From positions 2,170,001 through 2,234,000 of the forward strand of contig NC_037316.1 in NCBI RefSeq assembly GCF_000143535.2: a stretch of DNA of 64,000 nt. The letters are read 5' to 3'. The notes beneath the pieces are model-generated. The model saw nothing but the letters and a program-made list of their open reading frames with translations. It searched no databases and had not been told where the DNA came from. This DNA comes from Botrytis cinerea B05.10 (Eukaryota; Ascomycota; Leotiomycetes; Helotiales; Sclerotiniaceae). This document shows, one piece after another, positions 47,005-58,479 of this stretch. Numbering within the stretch: the first letter of the stretch is position 1; the number at the start of each line of letters is the position of its first letter. The position numbers were made by a program, and so were the translations under genes.

Positions 47005-49239
47005 TTAATGATGTATTGCATTGTGTCTATGTTATTCTAGGTTTAGTGCTACGAAGCTGTATGAAATACTTTCGTGCGCTGGTTTGCTGGTGCAATCATG
47101 TGCAGATATTCACTTCAGTCGCAACATTTACAGGATATTGAGATAGATGATCGAAGAGCCAGATGATGTGATGCTTGAGGGGCGAATGAAGTCCTGCAAT
47201 GACGAGGTGAAGTTTCATGGGCGGACTTTTGTCACAGGTAAATAAAATTATGTAAAAACCAAGAACAAAAAAGATTTAATCCATCTTATGTGCGCAATTC
47301 ATGTATGATCTGATTATATGGAAAGATATGAGAACTCATGTGTTGGAGTACCGTGAATATGATTGTGGGCGTATAATCAAAAAAGCGTCAAGCCTCTTCG
47401 ATTATGAAGTGAAAAGAATGTCAAATCACCCAAACACAAGTCGAAATATCATGTCAAAACTCACTTGATTGATTTTGAAGTTATCACGAACCCATTTTCA
47501 TGTTTATATTGGAAAGTCATGAATTGAAAATTGATAAGAACGGCGCAAGAAACCTTTTATCGCCCATGCTAAGAGAAATGGAGCAAAACATTCTTGGGAG
47601 CAAAAAGGTCACTAGTTCATCTGAGGGGATAGCGCCATATCTGTGGGCTAGTTATCCGGTACTTCACTCCGCTGGAATCGAACCTGCGAACACCCAGTGC
47701 CACACTTAAGGGGTGAGGGCTCAGAGCCTGAATCGACCATAACAGTCTATCAGGAAAGATAATATGACCCAATGCTCTTTTTACCGAGGGTGAATCTGCT
47801 TAAAGCATGGTACGACTCATTGTTCCCAGGGTGTCTATTATCTATGTCCGACGGCGGCATCGTTTGAATGATAGGCGGGAAACCCACAACACCTAACTTT
47901 CATCAACCGTCCAGTGATCTTCTGATACAGAAGACCCCCGGAGATACATCGCATCAACATATGGTGATAATGATCGATGAAGACTGCCTCCTCAACCGGG
48001 TAACGCATCCTCGCGCAAACTTGGGGTGTTTTCAGGCTCCCCAGGGGGTGATTTCGGTTCCCAAGATGTTTAAGTATTACCCACCACACTAGCCGTTGCT
48101 AAAACATTTGTTGAAAATGCGAAGCGTGTACTCTACCATTGAGCCAGCAGCCTGTGGGTGTTCGATGTCTTACGCGAGTCTATTCAATATTATATCGATC
48201 TAACACGTTTGCCGAAAAGTGAATTGATATTGTGGGCTGGACACAAGAGAAAAGGTGGCGAACCGCCACAAGTTTCTCAATAATAATGAGAGTCTTTACC
48301 AAGACTTGCGACAAGCTTCCATGAAAATGATCCAACCTAAAACATTTCAGACGGTGTGATAAAATAACCAAAAAGGATTACAGCAAAGCATGCGATGCTT
48401 CAACGTCTTTTGGTCACACATGCGCTATTATGCACGGCACTGGTGCTGCATATGTTGAACAAATATTGTAGACCGAATATGGCGGGCAAAAAGATTCGAG
48501 AGTTTACTTTATGAGCACTGAGGAATGAATAAGAAATACCAACCAAATTAATACATACGTGGATCGAAAATTCACGAATAATGCAGGGAAAACCATGTTT
48601 GACTGAAAAACAAACCTGCAACAAAATAACACTTAATAGATACAGTATCTCACGGTATCACAAGGTGCGGCAGAAGATCAAAATTTGTAGTAAAATCTCG
48701 AATTCTATCACTAATTGTCTCAAGGAGTGTCCACATCATCATCTTAAAACTTGTTGATCAATCCCGCCAAACACTCAAAATATGCTTCTCCCCTCCCCAC
48801 AGAGACAGCAAACATAGAGAAGAAACCTTGGGGAGCACAACTTCCTGGAAACAACGAACTGAAAGTTCTACCAAAGTTCTTTTCGATAGCTGCTGTTAAG
48901 TTGACCATGGCTATTCGGCAGTTCATGATGATAGAAAGACGAGATGTTTGCTTAATTTCGAGTTCCCCGATTGTCTCGCAACCATGGCGGAGTTAGGTGC
49001 GGATATCCATCAATTTCTAGGGATCGCAAGTGTAGATCTTCGAAATAGTTACCTTCTGTCATTTCGTAATCGCACTTTTCAGCCTTGTATTCCTCGTGTT
49101 TCTCGTTATTCCCCAATGTATACGACCCATAGCGTTTTCTGTCTTCTCTGAACTTGTTCTTAAGGCTAGGGTTGATCATGAGATTCTGTAGTCAACATGG
49201 CTTCTCATGGGTGTCTTATCTAGGGTGAATCGTTATTTG

Positions 49240-50218
49240 TTATACACTAGTCAGAAAACGTGTATTGTTTTGAAGGGATGATGCATCACTGCAAAATCTC
49301 AACGCCATCTTGAAGCGCACTGAGGAAATACACGCATAACGAGGAAGTATTCGAGGTCCCAGCATAGGTCGACACGCCATTTTTGCTTTATCGAGTGATT
49401 CAATACACGTTTTTACTTCTAGATGTTCCTCGCCCCGCACATCCCAGAATGACAAGTGGTATGAAGGTGTAAGATGGTATTTGGCAACCTTACGAAGGGA
49501 AGCTTCTGACCTTTGGATGCTGCGTGGCTCTAAAATAATTCCAGATCCCATTAGTTCTGTGATTACATACCACTTCTTCAATCCAGTAAATAGCTTCCAG
49601 ATATATTCATCCCGATGAACACGGTATCGATCCATATACCAAGCCAGGTTTCTGATGCGCTTCACCTCGTCATCCGGGAACCACCTTACTGAAAGAAGAG
49701 GATTGATTCGATTCGCCAACTGATCCTCTCGCGACGACCAAAGCTCAACAGCGAGGTTGTAATTGATAAGTAGAGAGTCTCGTTCAAAATCGAACCATAC
49801 AAACGACGTATCATCATCCGGTTGACACTGTCCAGGCTTGCAGCAACGAAATGCACGACGATATTGTTTTGAAGCGACAGAGAACGATTCTTGATTAATA
49901 CAGAGGACTGTAGGGATCAAAGCATATGATTTCGTTGCTCGTGTGACTTAAGTCTTGAGCGATGTGAGCGACGCGTGGCTCAGGAATCGCGTATTCCCAG
50001 ATGGAAAGACGGATTCTTTTGGGAACTTGACGAAACTGGGGGAAATACAATGTATTTGCGGCGGAGAAAATCGGAGACAAGTGTTTTCCTGGCAAAGAGA
50101 CGATGATAAGGAATTTGATTGAAGAAAGGTGTGTCGTTAAAGTGTAAACGCGGAAGCTTGTTTTGAAATACAGGAGGTTGAACAAAAGAAGAACGGCAAC
50201 TGAAAGAAACGGAACCAA
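49240..50218 (-). pseudogene. Broken 2EXR-family gene
   Basis: Two minus-strand frames overlap. The first (50218 to about 49920) carries the N-terminal half of a 2EXR domain: LYFPQFRQVPKRIRLSIWEYAIPEPRV. The second (to 49240) continues it with ALIPTVLCINQESFSVASKQYRRAF and about 190 further residues of the usual kind. The join needs a one-base frame change near 49920-49940, and no GT-AG intron placed there keeps both halves. No ATG precedes the first half in frame. I therefore read it as a decayed gene, though a sequencing error plus a missed upstream exon could give the same picture. 2EXR proteins are a large family of unknown function in filamentous ascomycetes; an intact relative lies at 58480. 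Confidence 0.65.
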
Positions 50219-50519
50219 AGCCCTGCCTTGGTTTTTTAAAGCAGGTACTGTGTAAGATTTTGTTTATGTAGAATACTCAAGGCCGTCAACTCACTTGAGG
50301 AAGGTTCAAATGTTCGAAAGGTGAAGGAAGGTGACTCTCATTTCATTGAGAGTCTACCAGCCTTGGCCGCTTTCACGGGCTCACTTGCACTGATAACAAA
50401 TCCAGCAAGAAGCATTCCTTTTTATTCTGCTATGTCACATTACTCATTTCTATTTCTCATTCTCATTATCACACAATTCATATCCATCTCGAAGCCACGT
50501 CAACAATCAACCCTAACAT

Positions 50520-51608
50520 CTAAGAAGAGCCAGTAACGTCAATCGCAAGAACCTTTCCGCCCTCAGTGTAAACTCCCTCATTCTTTCCACTCTGACTAAC
50601 ATACGCCCAACCCAATCCATCACCAGCTCTGCCTAACTGAACACTCGTTGGACCAGACAAAACCGTCTCATTCGCAGTTCCAGTCGTGTCACTCTCTCCA
50701 CCAATAACCACACTCACATCACCACCCTCAAGACCAATCTTCAACACACTAGCTCCGGTTCCATAAGCCAAATAAGCAACTCCTTGATCAGGATCTAGTG
50801 CGAAATCATCAGCTCCATAAGCATCCGTAAGGATCTCTACTGGTCCTGTGACGTTCAAGGTGCTAAGCGAGAACGGAATTCGTCCAAAAGTCGTAAGACC
50901 TGTGTTTGTGTAATAGATATACACTTGATTAGTGTCACCAGTGGTAGGGGTCAAAACCTTAATACCATTGACACCGAATGCCAAACTAGTGGAAACGGGT
51001 GGTTTCAACTCTGCGAGGTCGAGAAGAACAGAGTATTCGGAAGTGAGAACGTTGATGGACCAGATGACTCCGAGGATAGGATCAGCTGCGATGATCAAAT
51101 TTTGGGATTCGGAAAGGGTGGTGAGTCCATTGAGAGATCCGGCGCCGGATATGATTGCAACTTTTGAGACAGAGGCACCGCTATTGGTGGAGGGGGTGTA
51201 GGATGTGAGATCAACAGAGTAGATGGTGTTGACGCCGGTGAGAGTGCTAGCTACTGAGGAGAGGGTGAAGTTTCTTGTGATGAGGTAAAAATGGGAGGGT
51301 GCGACTTCGGTGATGCCTAGGAGAGATAGTTCGGGTGTGAAAGAATGAACGAGTGTGGCAGTGTCGTTTGAATCTGGTGCGGATGAGGAAATCGTAGGGT
51401 CGATATAGTAAAGGTAAGGATTTGTGATATCAGTGACAAGTATTTTGTCACTGGAGGTTATCACAATATTCTCGAGCCAGGTTGGATTGGGGAACTGGTG
51501 GATCACGCGGGAAGGGAGATCTGAGCGGGGAGCATGGCGGATGGCGGCTGAAAACGCGGAGGACAGGAGAGAGGTAGAAACTAGAAGATTTCGAGGTGAG
51601 AAATACAT
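50520..51608 (-). CDS. Secreted beta-propeller-like (SMP-30/gluconolactonase-like) protein
   Basis: A single exon on the minus strand, 362 residues from the ATG at 51608; the frame is open further upstream but without an ATG. The first ~20 residues (MYFSPRNLLVSTSLLSSAFS) form a signal peptide, followed by AAIRHAPR, which could hold a dibasic-type processing site. The mature part shows repeated blade-like strands: LENIVITSSDKILVTDITNPYLYYID, LNGLTTLSESQNLIIAADPILGVIWSI, FGVNGIKVLTP.., ADDFALDPDQGVAYLAYGTGASVLKI and GWAYVSQSG. This pattern fits six-bladed propellers of the SMP-30/NHL type common in secreted proteins of plant-associated fungi. Several N-x-S/T sites are present. Catalytic residues were not identified, so enzymatic activity is unproven. 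Confidence 0.82.
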   Translation of the reverse strand: MYFSPRNLLVSTSLLSSAFSAAIRHAPRSDLPSRVIHQFPNPTWLENIVITSSDKILVTDITNPYLYYIDPTISSSAPDSNDTATLVHSFTPELSLLGITEVAPSHFYLITRNFTLSSVASTLTGVNTIYSVDLTSYTPSTNSGASVSKVAIISGAGSLNGLTTLSESQNLIIAADPILGVIWSINVLTSEYSVLLDLAELKPPVSTSLAFGVNGIKVLTPTTGDTNQVYIYYTNTGLTTFGRIPFSLSTLNVTGPVEILTDAYGADDFALDPDQGVAYLAYGTGASVLKIGLEGGDVSVVIGGESDTTGTANETVLSGPTSVQLGRAGDGLGWAYVSQSGKNEGVYTEGGKVLAIDVTGSS

Positions 51609-52505
51609 GATGGTTTCGTGATATAGTGAAAGGCAAATCAGTATTCGAAAGAAATAAAGATGGATAGAATTCAAAGCAACATCAAGAACATAAAGGAATT
51701 GGCACGAGGAAAAGATCAGCTCATTTGTACCTGTAGATCTTCATCCCAGTCATTGAATCTTCACCTGCACCGCCCGTGTGTAGAACACGCACGCATCTCT
51801 CGGATATCAAGGATATCAGTCTCCAGCTACCTAAATGAGAAGTTCTTCACCGTTGTCGAAAGCATGTCTTGATTCCGCCCGGCAGTGCCAAGGAACTACC
51901 GTCGCAATGACACCCTCAATTACTCGATTGCGGGGTTGTCACATCAGTATCTGCCCTTTCAACCCTGAATCAGGATGTCAATATCCGTGTGGAATTCTGA
52001 CGATTCTTATGATTGGATGTGAAAGGGGAGAAATGGGTTAAGATCCTAGTATGTGGCTAGGAGAATTAGTGGACTAAATCTAAAACAAGCATAATTCTCG
52101 GGACCGAAAGTTTATTGCAGAAATTTTGAAGAAGCGGAAACCGAAGTAACACAAATCTTTAAGCCCATTTGATAATGAAGATTACAGATAAATACTGAGA
52201 GAGCCATGGAAGAAGATGGCAGAGAATTATACTGCGTAAACAGGTAGGAAGAAAAGATGGGCATCATCTAGAACCTGGTGTCGGTTCGGAGGTTATTCGA
52301 GACATTAAATATCCGATAAACAACTCTGAGACCTCGAAACTGAAACTCAAAGAATTGTATTGCAAGCACATTTCTGACATATATTTCAAAGAGTTCAAAG
52401 CAAATATCATGTTCGTATTGCTATTGTATACTTCTCATGTACCTTGACAGTCTTCGTGTATTGACTGGGCCACGTGCTGCTCCTTGACAAGCGCAGTGCT
52501 TACGC
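51609..52505. other. Intergenic: secreted-protein promoter and THI4 3' region
   Basis: 0.9 kb, no supported gene. The left side is the promoter of the secreted protein; the right side is the 3' UTR of THI4. Confidence 0.45.
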
Positions 52506-53710
<1,205 letters not shown>

Positions 53711-53722
53711 TCAAGTTGTTAC

Positions 53723-53858
53723 CTGCGAGAGATTAGTGACGTCCATAAGGACGGAATGGAAGAGCATGATCCTTTCGCTGGTATTATCCAGATCAAGTTC
53801 ATATAACCGTATAATCTCAGAACGACCCCTCATCAGCGGCACTCTCATATCATCTTAC
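53723..53858 (-). other. Probable 5'-leader intron carrying the riboswitch
   Basis: A good 3' splice site (CTAATCTCTCGCAG, ending at 53723) lies 25 nt before the THI4 start codon. A GTAAGA donor lies at 53858, upstream of the aptamer. The aptamer therefore sits inside a leader intron, the arrangement known for fungal thiamine genes where TPP binding alters splice-site choice. A second donor candidate (GTATCG) lies near 53948. Confidence 0.55.
53764..53838 (-). promoter_or_regulatory. TPP riboswitch (Thi-box) upstream of THI4
   Basis: On the minus strand the leader contains the conserved TPP-aptamer elements in order and spacing: GAGGGG, CTGAGA (53815-53820), GAACTTGATCTGG, ATAATACCAGCG (in 53776-53788) and GAAAGGATCATG. 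A 4 bp TGAT/ATCA pairing can close stem P1. It lies 66 nt upstream of the start codon of the gene for the thiazole enzyme, the classic location in filamentous fungi. Thiamine pyrophosphate should repress THI4 through alternative splicing of the leader. Confidence 0.93.
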
Positions 53859-55276
53859 TGAGTAAGGTGGTAATTGAGAGGCAGGCTGACGATTTGCAGG
53901 ATCGAACACCGGTTCATGCGAGAGTGACTTATACAATTGATGCGATACCTTGATCCGCGAAGCGGATAATGTCCATGCTGAGGATTACATGACTTCCAAT
54001 TGTTGGAAGTGAGTTGTACTTGGTACGAGTAGTCGTTTGCTAGGATGAGTAGACAACATCAGTATTTCCCTCCAATTGGTGCAAGATGACTGACATGAAC
54101 GTTTGTTTAGTTTTGATACGTAAGTGACGAGCTTTCTGGAAGATGGAGGGAAAAGAACAGATTGTGTTGGGAATCATACAGAGATTAAGTAGTCCGAAAA
54201 TCATGAGCTAAGTGAGGGGTAAACTTTTAGTGGCCCCGTGCCCAGAACCTAACCTCTTTAAGGTGCACCAACATCGCTATCGCTGCCATCTGATTGACCG
54301 ATCCAAAACCTGGGATGTCAAAGTTTTACCTCACTGGACTGTCAAATTTTGATCACCGATCCTAATTGTCATAGTATGTAACTGGCACACTTTGATTGGA
54401 GTGAGCTCATAGCTTCCTGCAGTGGTTTGCGAGACTTGGAATATATCAACATCCACCGAATCACGGAGAGATGGGTAAAGGCAATACCAAAACCCATGTC
54501 TACCTGCTTCTGTGGTTTGAAAAAGCTTTCTATGACAATGACTCACAGCTGCGGCGTTCGATTGAGAGAGAAAAATGGCTGGGCTGGGTTTGTATACATC
54601 TAGCAGCAATCAGCAATGCTTGGTTCCATTAAATTCCGCTTGAGTAAGCCTGGCAATTCTCTGTCCCTCAGCCAGAATAAGAAATACCTCAACTCTCAAA
54701 TTTCAAGAAAGACCCAGTCATCAATTGGCACTCTAGTTCCTATCATGGCCAGCCATTCATGCTTCGTAGATTCCAATGATTCTCACGAGAATCTCAACTA
54801 TAACACCAATACAAGCTTCTTTGAATTCTTCATATGTATGCAAATATTCTTAGATATGGATCACATGAAGCAAAGAAAATGCAATGAAGCAATTGCTAAG
54901 AAACACAGGGACAGATAATATCTACTGTAGTAATTTCTGTTTTTGGAATAGGTCATAACAGTATCATGAAGAACCTTCCTTGCACTATACTCCGATGTGC
55001 ACTCCAGCTGTGTATGAGCGAAACGCTTAGCATAGGTTATTTTCACAAACAACTTCGGTATAGTAGGATAATTCCTGAAGATGCAGAGCTCAGTCAAAGC
55101 TCAATTACACATTCCCGACTTCTTCTTTCTGTGCAGACCTAGTACTAGGAAGGAGCCACCCTAATACTCTAGTCAATCTCAAATGAAGGCCTTTTGTTTG
55201 TTGTGAAAAGCTCTTCCGCAAACTTATCAAATAAACAATACATCTCTATATTATATATAGCAATTCATAAATCAAT
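53859..55276. other. Intergenic: THI4 promoter side and next gene's upstream region
   Basis: 1.4 kb with no supported gene. The left part is THI4 leader and promoter. A CCGCGAAGCGG palindrome lies near 53957. Nothing else was recognised. Confidence 0.45.
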
Positions 55277-56161
55277 ATGGCTACAGAAAAGGTGAGGAGT
55301 CCCATCAGTCACTGGTTATATTGAGTTTGAAACAAAGAGATGTAGGTTACACGTCCACCGAAACCAATAGTCGTTCCTATCAAAGCCTCAGGTGCTCTAG
55401 GGGAATATGATATATCATTCTCTCAACACGATTTTGTGGTCGAATTATCCAAGGCCCCTTGGTTGGGAGCATATATCGATTTGGTGCCAAGAGTAAATGG
55501 ACATTATTCCCAAGAAGGCTATGGGTGCTACTACGATCCAGATGAATCCGTCCCCTACTTCTTCGTAGCTGCTCAGGGAACCATATGTGGATATTTCTTC
55601 TGCCTCGAAATGCTTCCTATTGAGCTTTCACATTACTATAAACTCTGCCAAACGCTTCAAGTTGTATCAGCCAAGGGTCTCTCTTCAAACCCCGAGTCTC
55701 TACAGGAATTATGGGATACAATTGCATTCCTTGATAAACCAGAGACCTCCGAAGATGACAAAAAGAGCCGTTCAAAAGTTGGCACTCCTGCTTTCAAATT
55801 TGTGTATTTAATGATAATGGGCGACTTCGACCTCGACTCGGAGGCTCTGGAAGCAAAGCAAGAGCAGGCACTAATGTTCGTGAAGACCATTTTATTTAAT
55901 AAAGATTATATCAGATGGGAAACAAGAATGGTTGTTCGAGCTGCGTATCAAGTCCGATTTGAGACCACTTGGGAAGTATTTAAGATGTTAGATGATTTTG
56001 GGGGGCAATTCGCATCAAAAGAAGAAGATTTCGAAGCGAAAGAAGCAGTGAGAGAAGAGGCAGCGAAGAAAAAGGCAGCGCAGGAAAAGGTAGCTAAGGA
56101 AGAAGCAGAAAGGAAACGGGCGAAAAAGCAAAGGGCGTCAATACAACAGCATAGGAAGTAG
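55277..56161 (+). CDS. Uncharacterised protein with charged coiled-coil tail
   Basis: Two exons: 55277-55291 (MATEK) and 55346-56161, joined in phase 0 by a 54 nt GT-AG intron, giving 276 residues. The first five codons in a tiny exon are supported by in-frame continuation into TRPPKPIVVPIKASG. The body (~20-220) appears globular, with aromatic-rich YIDLVPRVNGHYSQEGYGCYYDP and helical LSHYYKLCQTLQVVSAKGL and VRAAYQVRFETTWEVFKMLDDFG. The last ~55 residues are a Lys/Glu/Ala-rich helix (EAVREEAAKKKAAQEKVAKEE..). I do not recognise the family. No signal peptide or membrane segment is seen. Confidence 0.72.
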
Positions 56162-56563
56162 GACTGTGATCATAACTTTGTATATTCAGGCTTATACAAT
56201 TTCAGCGATTAGCAGGAGTAATTCTATGACTATGAGTTAGCAGCAAAGCAATTATTGAGTTGGTACGTCAAATTCTATACTCATTAGTATCAGGCTTTTA
56301 ATCCATCTATATGTCCCCGCGAAGTCTCCAACATGAACGCATGTCATGAAAAGTGATCTGCTCTCAACCATTTATCAGGGCATCGATCTATAAATTCATC
56401 AGAAATTCCATTTTTGACGTCATAAAAGGCGTGAGACAGACAAATGTGGCGGTGCTCATATGTGGCGGAGAAGGTATAATAACAAGTCACTACGTTACAT
56501 TTATAAAGCTTCGATATAGAGTTACAATCCTCAAGCTAAAAGTCAGCCTAATCGATTAAGAAA
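56162..56563. other. Intergenic: epoxide hydrolase promoter
   Basis: 0.4 kb, no coding frame; it should hold the 3' end of the uncharacterised gene and the epoxide hydrolase promoter. Confidence 0.45.
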
Positions 56564-57976
56564 ATGACTGATATTCACCCATTCAATATCTTAGTCCCTC
56601 AGGACAAGATCAACACCCTTCAAACCAAACTTTCATTAGCCACGTTCCCCGACGAGCTGCCTTCCGAGTCGGCGTCAGCATGGGATCAAGGACCTCCGTT
56701 GTCCGAAATCCAAAGATTGACTGAGAAATGGAAGACCTGGATTTGGAGAAATGTAGAAAACTCACTTAACGAGTACCCGCAGTTTACAACCAAAATTGAT
56801 GTAGAAGGTTTCGGAGAACTAGACATACATTTCCTCCATCAGGAAAGTCCTGTCAAAAATGCTATTCCATTGTTATTTGTCCATGGGTGTAAGATGACTC
56901 CACGAATCCTCACTATACAATCATGCTTACAAACAATCATCAGGGCCGGGCTCCTTTCTCGAGGTCCTCAAAATTCTTCCCCACTTGCAAAGCCCCGCCG
57001 CCTCCACATCTTCCCCGCACCCCAGTTTCCACATCGTCGCCCCATCTCTCCCAAACTTCGGATTTAGCTCCGGTGTCAAAAAGAGAGGATTTGCAATGGC
57101 TCAATATGCGGAAACTCTCAATAAGCTCATGATAAAACTTGGGTACAGTGAATATGTCACCCAAGCGGGTGACTGGGGTTTTTGGATTACCAGAGCGATA
57201 GGAAAGTTGTATCCGAAGCACTGCAAAGCAAGCCATCTCAACATGGTATATGCGCAGCCTCCCAAGCTGCTTAGTAATCCAATCGAAAAGATTGGAGATA
57301 TGTTCATGCCCTACAGCGAGCTGGAAAAAAGAGCTGTCGAGAGGAGAAAATGGTTTCAGGCTGAAAGTAGAGGTAAAGAGTTTTATGTGTTGACGGCTCA
57401 TTTAACTTCATCGGTCCAGAGCTGACATAAACAGGCTACAATGTCCTTCAATCTACCAAGCCTCAGACCCTAGCATACGGACTAGCTGATTCGCCAGTCG
57501 CGCTTCTGGGCTGGATATATGAGAAACTACACGATTGGTCTGATGAGTATCCATGGTCAGATGACGAAATTCTGACCTGGGTGAGCGTATACTACTTTAG
57601 TACAGCAGGACCAGGAACTCCTCAAAGAATCTACTATGAAACTATGCACACTTCAGAGGATAAGGAATGTACGGTTGATAAACTACAGCAATGGACAGCA
57701 GATGTGAAATTAGGCCTAGCATACAATCCAAAGGATTTGGAGAACGTCCCAAAGCGATGGGGAAGAACACTTGGAAATGTGGTGTACGAAGTTGAGAATG
57801 ATAGTGGAGGGCGAGTCTGGCATTTTCTACTCAACAAAGACTGTGCAGCTAACCATTCTGATAGACATTTCTATTCTCATGAGAAACCGGATCTTTTGGT
57901 GCGAGACTTGAGAGCTATGTTTGGAAAAGGAGGAAAAGCGTTCAGTATAGTGCAGGGGCGGGACGGGTATGAATAA
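56564..57976 (+). CDS. Epoxide hydrolase (alpha/beta hydrolase, EHN domain)
   Basis: Four exons: 56564-56888, 56944-57372, 57435-57810 and 57865-57976, giving 413 residues. It should open epoxides to diols. The N-terminal EHN lid domain is seen at 1-~95 (HPFNILVPQDKINTLQTKLS, TEKWKTW..). The hydrolase core has HGWPGSFLEVLKILPHL (oxyanion HGWP at 107-110), VAPSLPNFGFS, and the nucleophile Asp185 in QAGDWGFW. Introns 1 and 2 are GT-AG (55 and 62 nt). The last (57811-57864) has a GC donor, GCGAGT. Splicing it gives DSGG-HFYSHEKP, the conserved segment with the catalytic His (His378). If it were kept, the frame would stay open and 18 residues would be inserted just before that His. No secretion signal is seen; the substrate is unknown. 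Confidence 0.9.
57811..57864 (+). other. Probable GC-AG intron in the epoxide hydrolase gene
   Basis: The 54 nt segment starts GCGAGT, ends GATAG and holds a GCTAAC branch site 14 nt before the end. Its removal restores the GGHF..EKP signature of epoxide hydrolases. Its length is a multiple of three and it has no stop, so it could also be retained. Confidence 0.75.
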
Positions 57977-58479
57977 ACATATTAGTAGCAAGTTTCGATA
58001 GGGACAGTTAGTGTAGATATAATGGAATTCTACATAAATTCAACATTCGAGTCGCTTGTAAGCTCCAGTACATCAGAAAATAACATGTTGATTACGTGAA
58101 TGTTTCGTCAAAATAAGGGGACTTGAAACAATTTCTTCATTAAAACTTATCTCTCAGTAGATTTATGCCCTCACAAACCTACATTCTAACTTCTGGATGG
58201 GTTCTAGTCACCCACCCCCTCTGAATTTTCGTTATGAAAGGGAAAGTACGTTTTGATTCATTGATGATTTCCTATGTATGCAGGATTGTTTTCTGTGAAT
58301 ATGAGATACATCTCAATACTAAACTTAGAACCTACTCGATAAACCCATATCTACTGCAATAACTGAGCTAACAGCCTATAGAGTCTTCGTTATCCCCTCA
58401 CATCTTTAGTTCACAAAGCCTGGCTCGTTTCTCGAGAGATATCCTGTACTGGATGTAACAGATACTAGCCGGCCACAGT
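57977..58479. other. Convergent intergenic region
   Basis: 0.5 kb between the epoxide hydrolase stop and the stop of the 2EXR gene on the other strand. AT-rich, no coding frame, expected to hold both terminators. Confidence 0.5.

Larger units (their letters stand above)
45495..49239. other. Intergenic region with two MITEs
   Basis: 3.7 kb without a supported gene. It contains two Tourist-like MITEs (46053-46420 and 46587-47004). Between 47640 and 48160 isolated sequences resemble Pol III promoter boxes on the minus strand (GGTTCGATTCC near 47670, GGCTCAATGGTAGAG near 48140) but do not fold into a tRNA. The remainder shows nothing clear. Confidence 0.5.

Noticed and set aside
47640..48160. 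A tRNA gene or tRNA-derived SINE on the minus strand (A-box-like GGCTCAATGGTAGAG near 48140, B-box-like GGTTCGATTCC near 47670).
   Set aside because: The two boxes are about 450 nt apart, acceptor and anticodon stems do not pair, and no copy elsewhere in the window supports a SINE. At most these are chance matches or relics.
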